A DNA stretch of 64,000 bases, taken from contig OZ316897.1 of assembly GCA_973895155.1 (NCBI GenBank), forward strand, positions 11,532,001 through 11,596,000. Reading direction: 5' to 3'. The notes under the pieces were generated by a model that was given only the letters and a program-made list of their open reading frames with translations, was not told where the DNA came from and did not search any database. This DNA is from Marsupella aquatica (taxonomy: Eukaryota; Marchantiophyta). Numbering within the stretch: position 1 is the first letter of the stretch; each line of letters begins with the position of its first letter. The translations under genes were made by a program, and so were the position numbers. Below, piece by piece: positions 23,601 through 34,376 of this stretch.

Positions 23601-25842
23601 CACTTTCATCTTACAATGCTGGAAGAACAGAATGGACCTGTTAGGAATTCTCCTTTCTTAATCGAGGTCAGTTGCTGTACAGCTGCTGATGCGAATTGTG
23701 AACTTACCCTGATGCAGGATGAGGATCTCTATTGAGAAGCACGTGGATGCATTTGATCCATTGACTATGACAACACCAAGAGGACTATTCTGCAGCAACA
23801 AGGGAGAAGTAGATCCTTCCCGGGTAAGTCGGGAGTTGTGTTCTGGGTCAACGATTTTTGAAAATCCTCGGTGAGCAAGTTTCTGAAACACTTGGTTCTC
23901 TGCTACAAACACGTTTATTTTTCAGAGTGCGGAAGATCACCCATTTGAGTGCGTGCCAGTTGCAGTTCTCGATCAAGTGGCGCACTTTCTCACTGTAAGT
24001 TTCTTGATTTCTTTCCTTCTCTCAGCCCACTGGTTAGAATGATGAGTCGACAACATTGTAAAGAGAGAATGATTTGGTTGAAATGTAATTCTTGGCGTTT
24101 TCTGTACTAGAGATGCACTTGCTTATGCATTCACCTGTGGCTCCCCAGGGCGCGAGGGAGGAATTGCGAGAATCAATGGCGGCAGATGCAGTTGCACTCA
24201 ATGCTGAAAGCTTTAGCTCTCTAAATGAAATGGACGGTGCAGAGCCTCACATGAAAGGTCTTTCGAGTACAAATCAAGGCCAGTTAAATCTTGGGGTGTC
24301 AAATACAGACATGTCCAGCCTCAGATCAGACTTACCTAGCCAAGTTGGCTCTCCAATCAAGGATGAAACTGATTCCCTGCCAAACGGGAATTCTAATATC
24401 CAGAAGAAAATAGCCTCTTTAAGGTTCAACGATGCAAATGCTGCTTATGATGTTGAAGAAGAGCTACTTCTTTCCAGTATCGAGTCCAGAGCAAAAGAGC
24501 TTATTCGCATGCGTGGTGGTCGCCAAGACTTAATCGTGGTGGCTTCACTCCTGGGACGTGTCCCTAATCTTGCTGGGTTGGCTCGCACTTGTGAGGTAAG
24601 ATGCACTGCATGTAGAGTACCTTTTACTTTCAGGTGAAACAAACTCGAGACCCAAGCAACACGGACCGGAGTTTTTCTCTGATCCACATGATATGATCCA
24701 ACTTGTATGGAAGCATGGAATGCTAATTGGGTGAAGGCACAGAAAGCTGAAAACGGCTAAAGAGCCGAAAGTGGATTGTGAAATCCTTCAGAGATTGATT
24801 GTCCTGTACAGCAAAGGCCTGCTTTCAAGCTATTTTAGAGGTCACCGTTTATCAAAGCCCTTCGATGAATCACTGATGCGTCACATTATCCTGGTTGCAC
24901 TCAGGTGTTCAAGGCATCTAGTTTAGTTGTAGCAGATGCTAGCATTGCGGAAAACAGACAATTTCAATTGATCAGGTAAGTTCATTCTCTCCTATATCGT
25001 TTCTACTAGCTTGAGATCACAAGAACTTTCTATATTCCATAGAAAGTATTGGCCACTGTATTTCCTTTTGCCGCTAGCTTCTTTAATTCAGCCCACTAGA
25101 CAAATAATTAGCCGAATGTTGAATGTAATTTGGTTCAGCTGCAGAAAAATAAAGCTTAGAGCATTTCAGTTCTTTCCTAAACCTGGACACCTCACCCATA
25201 GAAAGAGTTACCATGTATTACAAGACTCGTCGACATACCGTCTCTACGGTTTTGTCAAATCAATCCGTGGGCGGGTCTTATCATTGCTTGCTATTGATGT
25301 TGCTTTGGGAATCGGTGTTCTGTCGGATGGTTTTCTTGGCTCAGTGTAACGGCCGATCAGTGGATCCCTCTTGTTGAAGTCCCAGAAGCTGCACTCAACA
25401 CCTATTTAAATCGCAAAAGGAAAGAGGGATATTCTGTTTTGGGGCTCGAACAGACTGCCAACAGTGTCTCCATCGACAAATTTGTATTCCCGGAGAAAGT
25501 GGTGCGCTTCTTCATTGTTTCCATGTTTTATGATAGATAGTATTTTTACTTCATACTTCCCCTGTACAAAATGACGGTCCTTAGTGCTAGATTTGTGGTT
25601 CGTCATACTACCTAACCGTGTTTTGACACGGACTCTTTCTGGGTTTGCAATAGGTTTTGGTGCTGGGACGGGAATCGGATGGAATACCTGTTGACGTCAT
25701 TCAAGCCCTTGACACATGTGTGGAGATCCCGCAGCTCGGAGTCATTCGCTCCCTTAATGTCCATGTCAGTGGAGCAATAGCAATCTGGGAATATACGCGG
25801 CAGCATCTCAACTCTAGAACTAATTTGGTGGTGTCGAATTAA
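8681..25842 (+). CDS. Trm3/TARBP1-type tRNA (guanosine-2'-O-)methyltransferase, about 30 exons
   Basis: By family, this SPOUT methyltransferase adds 2'-O-methyl to guanosine in the tRNA D-loop (Gm18 in yeast Trm3). The catalytic domain is C-terminal: [12 protein letters not shown] (motif 1 Arg), [15 protein letters not shown] (motif 2) and [19 protein letters not shown] (motif 3, SAM knot), stop at 25842. The rest is a long helical-repeat region. Exons: 8681-8854 or -9002, 10628-10722, 10975-11510, 12063-12279, 12553-12897, 13020-13182, 13553-13690, 13887-13968, 14225-14502, 15160-15273, 15515-15771, about 16086-16326, 16901-17053, 17384-17524, 17794-18051, 18405-18529, 18694-18811, 19625-19795, 20484-20584, 20675-20842, 21185-21232, 21747-21854, 21980-22054, 22270-22320, 22665-22730, 22981-23114, 23718-23808, 23926-23994, 24149-24595, 24905-24975, 25345-25501, 25654-25842. 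Phases agree at nearly all joins. Small exons are not located near 9-10.6 kb, 19.8-20.5 kb and 22.3-22.66 kb. The start ATG has a good context (gacATGG). Confidence 0.9.
9300..10520. other. ORF-rich block of unknown origin inside the first large intron
   Basis: This part of the intron is open over long stretches on both strands: 95 and 147 codons on plus (9306-9590, 9594-10037) and 232 codons on minus (9644-10342). The surrounding introns rarely exceed 80 codons. Neither strand shows a motif I recognise. The plus frame at 9594 has a hydrophobic stretch ([16 protein letters not shown]) followed by a basic tail. The texture recalls inserted organellar DNA or a decayed coding sequence, but I cannot match it to a specific organelle gene. 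A missing small exon of the methyltransferase may also lie here. Confidence 0.3.
11564..12062 (+). repeat. 247-bp tandem duplication at the 3' end of an intron
   Basis: Two diverged direct copies, 11564-11810 and 11811-12062, both begin GACCTGTCCC and share landmarks such as GGGATTCGG, TCAGGAGC and CGCAGCCTC. The second copy ends in TTCTTATCGCAG, the acceptor used by the exon at 12063. The matching place in the first copy reads TGCTTGTCAC and has lost the AG. The duplication therefore copied an intron end together with its splice acceptor, and only the exon-proximal acceptor survives. Confidence 0.8.
18052..18404 (+). other. GC-AG intron in the methyltransferase gene
   Basis: The exon ending at 18051 (...RRAVLAAYK) is followed by GCAAGT, so the donor is AAG|GCAAGT, the usual consensus of GC-AG introns. 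The acceptor GGCCAG precedes 18405 and restores phase 0 into [11 protein letters not shown]. That matches the continuous order seen in plant family members (Trp-Cys-Leu-(Glu/Asp)-Ser-Leu-Leu-Ser-Ile-Pro). No GT donor nearby keeps the frame. Confidence 0.8.
20585..20674 (+). other. Possible second GC-AG intron
   Basis: The exon 20484-20584 ends SSDPELTE at GAG and is followed by GCCAGT. The next exon begins after TCGCAG at 20675 with [11 protein letters not shown], in phase 0. The only GT in range (20590) gives the wrong phase. The donor differs from the strict GCAAGT consensus, so this call is weaker than the intron at 18052. Confidence 0.45.
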
Positions 25843-26437
25843 ATCCAACCCATAGCGGCATTCCATTTTCAGCTCCGGTCAATGGATCAATTTTGTTCTC
25901 GTAGTTCGGATCTGCAGCTCGATACTGGAATTTGAGTAATCAATGATCAACATCTTTCCTTATAATTGAGTCATTTAAGGCATGTACGTAGCACTTAGTC
26001 GCAGTCGGTTCTGACTGATGTGACAACAAAGTAAAGTAGATTTGCAAAGAAATGAGTTGAATTTGGGTCCAGTCTTCCTCTCAAGAACTATCTAGTTACT
26101 TTTCTTGAAACCAGAATCTAATCACTGTGTCAGATTTTATTTATAAATCTCGTGCCAGAGTTCTGTCGGCAGGCTCCATTGGTACCGGTTGTAGGGAGAG
26201 CACTTTGTTTAAAACAGAGTCGTTGATACATACATCAGGTAGACTAAATACTGAGACTGAACAGGAGTTGCATTTAACGTACAGGTACCATCCTAAGAAG
26301 AACCCAAGTACCACTCCTATCATTGACTCCTTAATTGGATGTTCACCAGTTGTGTGACAGAAACCTGATATGGAACAGTCCATAAGCGGATCACAGGTAG
26401 TATCTCAGTCCCACGGAGATATTTAGAATTCGGAGCG
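25843..26437. other. Short spacer between convergent genes
   Basis: This lies between the methyltransferase stop codon and the stop codon of the leftward gene at 26438, so it carries both 3' untranslated regions. I see no exon, hairpin or repeat that I can support. The two overlapping 76- and 80-codon frames near 26130-26380 are on opposite strands and look like chance. Confidence 0.5.
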
Positions 26438-26985
26438 TTAGACATCCCATTGCAATGGCTGGGCAATGCGGAGAAGGACTTCCGAAATTGAGGATGCTAA
26501 CTGGGCAATACACTCACAAGCGACGAGCTTCGTGTAAATGGTAGGGACGTACTCTTGTACACTGTAGCTAGGCAAGTGAGGAGGAGCCCATTTTACGAAT
26601 CTACCGAGGAGAGACGGACGGGTAGATTGCAAAAAGTGGGCCCATCCTCAGCACTTCTTCGGGATCATAATAATTGAGGACACCACGACTCACTTCATCA
26701 TTGTGAAGCATGTCAAAGAATTTATCACGAAATGATTGAAAGAAGCTCATCCATTCGGCCTGAATTTGCGTCGACAGACATGCAACTGTAGAAATATACA
26801 CTAGAAAATGCTTGTTGGGAATTAAACGGTCTTTTTCCTACCTGGGAAGAACAGTCAAATGCCTCAGAAAGATGAAAACTCAAAGGCTCCCGAACTTGGA
26901 GGACGGCTAACAAAAAGCAGGAGCTTAGCACATCAGGACTCCTCATCCGGTAGGGTGGCTTTGTTGGTAAAGCACAACGGAGCAC
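26438..26985 (-). CDS. C-terminal exons of an unrecognised multi-exon gene
   Basis: I do not recognise this protein. On the minus strand an exon ending at 26842 (reading VLRCALPTKPPYRMRSPDVL and ending FDCSSQ before GTAGGA) joins in phase, across an 82-nt intron, to 26759-26605 (AEWMSFFQSFRDKFF, then NYYDPEEVLRMGPLFAIYPS). The sequence then needs either a 37-nt intron (26604-26568, GT...CTAG) or a frameshift to reach 26567-26438, which reads YSVQEYVPTIYTKLVA and ends QPLQWDV before the stop. Joining restores frame exactly. The composition is that of a soluble, largely helical protein, with no membrane segment or signal. The 5' boundary at 26985 is only the edge of the open frame; earlier exons lie to the right. 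The gene is convergent with the methyltransferase. Confidence 0.6.
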
Positions 26986-26999
26986 ACTCCTTTCACCTG

Positions 27000-28000
27000 A
27001 TCGTATTCTGAGGCCAGTGATAGCAATTCAGTCGATTGGTTGCCCCAAGTAGCACGTGCGACATGAACTGTACCCTGCCACCAATTATACCATGAAGCCT
27101 GTGCTATAAAAGGCTGCTTGCTCAGCTGGAGTACCGTCTAACAAAGATTACATATCCGACTGAATGTTCGACCTCGTCCTGTTGGGACCTGACCATATGC
27201 ATACATGAACATTCTTTTGACAGAAGTGGGCGGCGGGGTGCTTCCTCATCACGCGCATTCAGGTAACTCCTCAGTAAAGTTCTTGCTTAGCTCTGGATCG
27301 CCTGCAACCTTGGAACTGCTGAACCGAAAGGTGTTCTTGCCCAATAAGAAACAGGAAACCCTTAGTTGGTACCAGCGAGACAACTGCAAAAGCCTGTCAC
27401 ATGCGGAATTTGGTCGAGTTGATTGTGTAGGGTGAAACCTAGCTCTCTTATCCCTGGCCCAGATTTCGGTGTCTGGGTCAAACACCGAACCTAATTTCGG
27501 AATTGTGCTAGCCACCTGGAAAGTAGACCCTAGTATCTGCGCACCCCTCTGCCTACTTCGTGCAACTCTTGCTGGGGGAAAACGATGAAAGATGGTACAG
27601 TAGAGGATACAAGATCTAATCTCACAAAAAGTCATTTTCCAGTTTCAGCGCCGTGTTTCAGGTATTTGGTTGGCCAATCGTGCCTAACGTTCGGCTTACT
27701 CGCATTTTCCTGTGAACGTCAAGTTTACAATTAGTGTAGGCGACAGTGTTTTTCCTAAGCGATATCTATTTGAACAATACATTACCTTTTAAACCGTGTT
27801 TTGTAACATACGTGGACCTTGAGTGGTTTGGAACGGGCTTAAACTGTAATCTCGAGGGTAAAGAATCCGTCCATCGTCTAGAACAAAACTTACTTTAAGT
27901 AATTGAACTCTTTGACGTGAGAGGAGAAAAATCGCCTGTAGAGTTCTTTCCTCGCTGGGTCGTCAGCCAAATAGTGCCCAACTACCTATCCACTGGGCAA
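27000..28000 (-). other. Possible upstream exons of the unrecognised leftward gene
   Basis: One candidate exon is preceded by a strong pyrimidine tract and acceptor (CCCCCAG) near 27583 and reads RVARSRQRGAQILGSTFQ before a GTGGCT donor. It lies in an open minus frame spanning 27249-27635. The phase to the exon ending at 26842 could not be proved, and no start codon was found. The remainder, to about 28 kb, shows nothing I can call. Confidence 0.25.
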
Positions 28001-28099
28001 CTGAAGTTCACCCACGATTGAAACAGCGTCCGTGGACTGCAATCAGACTTCTTGCCTTGCCAAGTTCTCAATCAATGCGGCCATTGCGACAATCTCACT

Positions 28100-28380
28100 C
28101 TGTCACGTTCGTTCTTGCACTCATGTATATCACTTCTCAATTGCTGGTGAAGAGGCGACGAGCTTAATTGATTCACTCACTCACTCACGTGAACATTCAC
28201 TCCTTCACTTCTAGCGGTGGAGGAAATCAAACAGGTTGAAGTGTCAAAAAACTCATGTTCTTTCTTGCACTCTGCATGTATCTCACTTCCCAATTGCTGG
28301 TGTGGAGGAGGAGGATTCACTCACTCACGTGACCGAAGAACGCATTCACTTCTAGCGGTGAGGAAATCAATCAGCTTGAA
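28100..28380. repeat. Diverged tandem duplication of about 145 bp
   Basis: Two copies share CTTCTCAATTGCTGGTG / CTTCCCAATTGCTGGTG, then TTCACTCACTCACGTGA, CACTTCTAGCGGTG and GGAAATCAA, in the same order and spacing with small indels. CACTCACT runs are embedded in both. Confidence 0.65.
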
Positions 28381-28989
28381 GTCACAATGAGGCAATGAGC
28401 AGTGAGGATTGAGCTCATTAAATGGAACTGAATGAGTAGCTCATCATTTAAATTGTACGCTGTTCATTCGGATGGGGGGAGGAGCATAATTATGGAACAG
28501 GGTCTGAGGATTGAATGAAAGGAAAGGAGGGGCTCAGCTTTGAGTACAGTGTTGTACTCTACAGAATTGAGCTAAGGATTTGAGGCTTCGAGCTCTCCAT
28601 ATGGAACACAAGGAAGCCTGTTGATGATGGAGGGCCAAAATCTCAAGTCACGATGTCCTCCCTCACAAAATGGCACCTACCGAGTAATGTACTGAGCACC
28701 GACCATGTTGAAATCAACTCTAGTGTCCAGTGCTCATGAGCCCTCGGGCAGTCACTGTTGTCCCTTGGGTTAAGATCGACGGTCCAGATGCCGTGTACTT
28801 TGCCGGACATAGATTTCGACCATCGATCTGCTGTCATCTCTCGACAAGTTTGGAGAAACATGCAAAAGTATAGATTACCTCAATAGGGCCCTGATGAAAG
28901 ACATAGCTTACCCAGATACATATCACATTGGTGAAGAACAAAAAGTGTCAAGCAGCTGGGAGACAGGATCTCAATATATAGATCACACT

Positions 28990-29090
28990 GCCAAAGAACC
29001 AAAAATTGTAAAACTGAGAGATAGGTTACCATATGCCAAAGACACCAAAATTTGTAAAACTGAGAGATAAGTTACCATATGCCAAATACC
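28990..29090. repeat. Direct duplication of about 46 bp
   Basis: Two near-identical units share GTAAAACTGAGAGATA followed by GTTACCATATGCCAAA, with a few substitutions between them. Confidence 0.65.
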
Positions 29091-30089
29091 CAAATAGAGG
29101 GGAGAACACAAGGGGGAAACCCATGAAGACCACAGAGCTAAAAAGCCCGGGAGCCCCCCACAAAGACAAAAGGGCAAAACTCTATAGACAAGTAAATTGA
29201 AAACCCTGGTTAAGCTCCAATAAACTGCAAACTGCATAGGATTTCACAAAGAATAATAGAGGCCCTAAAATCAGCAGCCTCTCACCTCACACTACAACCA
29301 CAAAAATAAAGCACTTTGGTTACGGCCGAACTTCGACAGGCACTAATGGACAACAATAAATGCATATATACATATATATACTCATGTCTTTGCCTTGTGT
29401 GCACTCAGGGGGGCAGTGATTGGGCCATAGGTGCAACAACGAAATCACGGGACCCAATGGACAACAATAAAATAACCTAGCCTAGTCTAGAAATCACATT
29501 ATGTTAGGCATTGGGCACGATGAGTCACGCATGCCATGGCCATGGCCATCCACTCTCAAAGTGATCCATCCATACAGGACGTGAATGTAGAACACAGCTG
29601 AGAGTACAGTTTTGTACTACCGTACTGTCCAGTAGTACAGTACTGAAGTAACATTCGAGCACCTGACAGTCTGACATGCCCTGTTTTTTTATTTCCACTC
29701 GAAACGTGTGTTCATTATTGAAAAAACAAAAAGAGCAGGCGACATGCCATGTTTCATGAAGTCATGCCTTCCATACGCTATACTCCAGGTCAACGGTTTA
29801 CCACCCTACAGATAACTGTATATTATACGGTTCATGTATTGTACCTGGACAGACAACAATCGACAGACTGGTTATTTTTATCTGAAGGAATACTTTATTT
29901 AGAGTCTATGGGGTCTAAGTGTAAGCTCACGAAGACACCCCAAGGGTGCAGTTATTTATGTTATGCACTTCATCATCATAAGTGTATGTTGCACTTGTTG
30001 CTTTCCAATAAGTGTCTATGAAATCATTTATGCACACCCACAAATGTCTTGTAAGGTCATACTCATGGACCTCTCATACCCAGAATCCT

Positions 30090-30425
30090 CTTAGTGCACT
30101 ATTCAACTGGATCAGTGCATGAACTATAGTGTGTAGTTGTCTGTTGCACTTATCAGTAAATTCTTCTGCACAATTCAACTGGATAAGTGCATGAAATTAC
30201 AATGTGTAAGTTGTCTGCTGCACTTATCGATAAATTCTTCGAACATCTGTGTTGCCGTGATTGATGATGTATTTGTACTCTTATAGAAGGAAAATGCCCT
30301 TATGTATCTGTCATTTAATGACATATAAATGACATTCTTCTAACATATGTGTTGCTACGATTGATTAATGTATTTGTACTCTTATAGACTGAAAATACCC
30401 TTATGTATTTGTCATTAGTGACAGG
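30090..30425. repeat. Two consecutive diverged duplications
   Basis: First, a unit of about 75 bp occurs twice (ATTCAACTGGAT, GTGCATGAA, GTTGTCTG, TGCACTTATC, TAAATTCTTC). It is followed by a second unit of about 100 bp that also occurs twice (TGTGTTGC, TGTATTTGTACTCTTATAGA, CCCTTATGTAT, TGTCATT). Such nested duplication is typical of unequal exchange or slippage in non-coding DNA. Confidence 0.6.
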
Positions 30426-33400
30426 CAACCTGCACTTACAGACGGTGCATTTTTAGGTGCATTTACAAAAAAAATTGCTGTATTATTGAGGGACTACATG
30501 ACCACCCTGCAGTTACCCACGGAATGCAGTTATACAGGATCCACTTATCCACTGTACATTGTATATGCTAAGTAAAACCCGATAAATACGGAGTAACAGG
30601 CCACCCAAAAACACATCCAAGGCCAAATCTCCACACAAAGGCCAAACACATTCTGTCGAGAGTGGACGAGAGCAAAATGGTAGCACAAAAACCAGTGAAA
30701 GGCAAAACAAATGCCCCATCGAAAGAAAGTGCAACAAACTACTGCAAATGAGAGGGCCGACACTCAAGAGCAGGGGGGGAGATCCAGCAAAAAACTAAGA
30801 TCTGAGCAACTGGTCTGCAGCAGAAAAATCCAAAGAATGTTTATGGGTCAGATTTGCAATTGGCTATCCATGAAAGGATATAATTTTCCTGTCGTCCAAG
30901 GGATTGTATAGGAAAAGACTGGATGGCACAATAGTTTATAAGGTGTTTCTCTTTTTGGACAAGATGCCAATCATGTCACCTTGTGTGAAGGGGATGATGC
31001 TTAGCATATTTGTTATCTAATTTCACTAGATTATTTTTTGACTGTTAGATCTTCCTAGTTTAAGGACAACCATGGGGGTTCTGAATTATGGGGTCTGTGG
31101 CAAGGTGGAAAATGGCTAATGCAAGACAAAAGAAACCTGGTGACTTTTTGCCAAACATGGTGTAGAGCTTTCAGTGAGGTGAACTTTGGTGATTTTTTGC
31201 CACCAATAAAACCCACCAACAATGCATCTTGATTATTTGAAAAATTAGAATTTTTTTGCAGTATAGCAAGTCATGAGACCAGAACCATTTACGGAGAAGT
31301 ATATAATAGTACACTCACAAGGTGGCTTGCAATAAAGGAAAGGCTTAAGAGTCCACGACACAAGGCATACTTATCTACCAATAGCCAAGGAAGTTGGTTA
31401 TAGAGACTGTAGACCGTCCTATATGATGGAAAGTTACCAAGCTTTTCAGTATGCTTCTCAATAGGGTTTTTAGTGCTTTTTGCACCTACATACTTTTTGA
31501 CGCTTCAGTCTTCCTGGGGTGTTTGAGATTTCTCTCCCTTATTGGGTAGGCATATTTGAAATCCTCGTGTGATGATTTGTGTTTTTTTGACATGTGATAT
31601 TGTAATATAAAACACAATATACAATTGATTTAGGAGTGTAAGAAAGCAACGTTGACAATGACAGTTGACATCCCCCCACCCCCCTGTATCTCATAGATAC
31701 ATTTTAAAAAGTTATGTGCATTTAAGAAAGGGGGACCAAGATCCTCTGCAGTGTATATTTTAGTTACAGTTAAAAAGTCATGTGCATTCAAGAACGGGGG
31801 ACCAAGATCCAATTCTGTAAGTTTCTGTTTTTAAAATTGTTTTTAATAGGTGTGGGGAATGCTCTCCTATCGAGAGATATGCTTAGTAGACCCCCTTTTG
31901 GAAAAAGTTTGCTTAATCAACCCCCTCAATATTTTTCCCCAATCTGGATCGTTGATGGACCTTTCGATCTCAAATCTGGACCGTTGATAGACCTCAAGGG
32001 GTCTATCAAGTAACAAGTTTCAAAAGATCAAGCAAATACCTCCTCTCATCTATCCCCTGTGTATTCTTGATATAATTTCTTCAGATTTTTAAAGATTTTG
32101 ACCTGAGCCCCTAGTATTGCGTTAGGGTTGGTATCCTTGACGGTTTCTTTTGAATAAAACAACAATTATAAAAGAAATTTTGCTATGGTTAGGGTGGAGG
32201 CAAGAATTTGCTTTAGATTTGAATTTTTCTTGAAGGTTTGGCTTATTTGGTAGCGTTAGAGAGTGAATGTTGTCCCTGCTAGGAGATATCTATCTAAACC
32301 TTAATATGTAAACATTATAGTAAGTAACCCTGCTTGTTTTCCCTTGTGATCTGTGTACAAAATGCAATTTTGGGCTGCAAAATCATGGGCATTGGAGTTT
32401 TTGAGAAAGCTCAATGTATCATGTGAACTTACTTTCAGAATATTCTAAGCATCTTGGTGTAAACACTGACTCTTCAATGTACACTTAATTTTTGAAATAA
32501 AAAACTGCATACAGGAGAATAATTTTCTTGAAAGCAATGCTTGGATGGACCACTCCATGAACCTTGCAGCCCAGATAGACCAGGTTACTGCTGACCAAAC
32601 AAGTATAAATTGTTTTACAAAGGAGAAAAGCTATTTGAACACAAAAGGTGTTTCTGTAGTCCATCTGGGGTGTGCCGGTAGATCTGTACATTTTGTCTAA
32701 CTTTCTAAGATTTAGGTCCATAGGGGGCTTCAGAAATTTAGGTCCACTGGAGAAAGTGAAGCCCGGATGGACCTCCATGTTGGACACATAGATCCGTGGG
32801 CCACATTTTGATGGTTCATGTGAATTTTGGGCTTATAATTTGAAGATTGTGAATTTTCAGATACATTTAAATTCTTCATCTGCATGGCAATTGATGAAGA
32901 AGGAGACTTAAAAAAAAAACCTAATATTCCATATTAACACAATGAAAATTTTATTTTTTAAAATTACCTTTCCCCATTCCATGATGAATAATCCAACCAA
33001 AATGACCAAAATTTCACTCTCTCTTCCATGGAAGTGTACCTTACCTACTCCTCTAGCTCATACTCAAACTAAAAAATATTTGATATTTTTATAAACATCA
33101 AGTTATTACAACTAAACTCAAATTATGTGACATGTGATCCATGGGGGTGCAAAAGACCAACATTGTGGTCCATAGTAGCATCGGCTTCAGTTTCTAATAT
33201 TCTTACGTTTCGGTGACTTTACAAAAATGAAAACAATTAATGTTTCACGCTTACCCGGATAGCGGGATAGGCACCACGGTATAAGTGAGAACTGGGATGG
33301 TCAACACGCTATAAATGAGGCAGTGGGGTCCAGCCATAGCTGACAGGGGCTCGTTCGTGCTCTGCCTCCCCCTTGCCGCCCTTCGCCCCTTCCCAAGGTG

Positions 33401-33499
33401 CTCCCTACCTCCATCGATCCCTTCATTAATTGATCGATCGATGGACCGGTTGTTGCCATACTAAACTCAAAATCCGACCACCTGAGCAAACGTAGTTTA

Positions 33500-34376
33500 T
33501 TAGAGCAGCACCTCACTCTCTCTCGCTCTCTCTCTCTCCCGCTGTCTCTCTTTCACTCTCGCTCGCTCATCTCTTTGGACACGAGTAGTGGCGTTCTTCA
33601 GTGTAGGGAGCGAGAGCGAGGAAGAAAGGCAGAGAGAGGTATTCAATTGCCAAATTGCAGAAAGGGGGAGCGAGGTTTCTATTACTTGCCATTGCAGCAA
33701 GAGAGAGAGAGGTTTTCAGTTGCCATTGCACTGTTAGTGGACTCCGTTGCGTTGCGTTGCGTTGCGTTGCGTCTCAAGTCTCGACGCATGGGTCGGTTTC
33801 ATGGGGTCGGCTAAATTGAGATCATAGTTCCTGCCGCGGTCTGTAGGGTCCCACTTCGTCGCATTGCATTTTCGTTGCAATTCATTGTGGTGTATAGTAT
33901 ACTGTAGTGTAGTGTAGTGCTTACTGTGTTGCGTTGCATTGCATTGGGGCACTGGTCTGAGGAGCACACTGTTCGCACAAGGATTTTACGAGCTTCACTG
34001 CGGGGGAGGGGAGGGAAGGACGAGGGTTTAGGAGCATTGAAGGACAGAAAAGAAGAAGCTGGGCAGCTGGGATTCAATTCGGGAAGGAAGGAGAAGACAA
34101 AGTGCACGGAGAGGACGGGACGGAGGAGTAGGGGAGGGTCAGATCGTTTTAGCCGAGCTTTAGGCGACGGGAGTAGATTCGGAGGGAAAGTAACGCGGAC
34201 GTTAGGTCGTTCGTTGAACGTGGAAGAAACACAAGGCGATTTGAGCAGATAGTAGGCTTCTTGTAATCGGAAGAGGAAAAGAAGAAGCGTCAGGAGAACA
34301 GGGGCGCATCGGCCAAAGCAAAGTTTAGCTGCTGTTGTAGGTCCATTCGGACCGGGCGACAGAGGCAAGAGGAAAG
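33500..34376 (+). promoter_or_regulatory. Promoter and 5' leader of the MFS transporter with microsatellites
   Basis: Upstream of the ATG at 34377 lie a CT-rich tract (33515-33570), GA-rich tracts (33605-33710) and a GTTGC pentanucleotide array of over five units (about 33745-33772). A degenerate GTAGT/GTTGC tract follows at 33890-33945 and a purine-rich leader at 33990-34376. CT and GA tracts just upstream of plant start codons are common in leaders and core promoters. No TATA box is assigned. ORFs of up to 206 codons on either strand here are products of the biased composition. Confidence 0.45.

Larger units (their letters stand above)
28001..33480. other. Gene-free, repeat-bearing intergenic region
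   Basis: No ORF here exceeds about 100 codons and none carries a family motif. The region is A+T-rich and holds several short diverged direct duplications, listed separately. Stretches such as 28900-29300 and 30550-30800 have the look of decayed transposon sequence, but no terminal repeats, polymerase motifs or long terminal repeats could be made out. Confidence 0.5.

Noticed and set aside
28001-33480. LTR retrotransposon
   Set aside because: No pair of long terminal repeats, primer-binding site or polymerase motif was found; only short local duplications.
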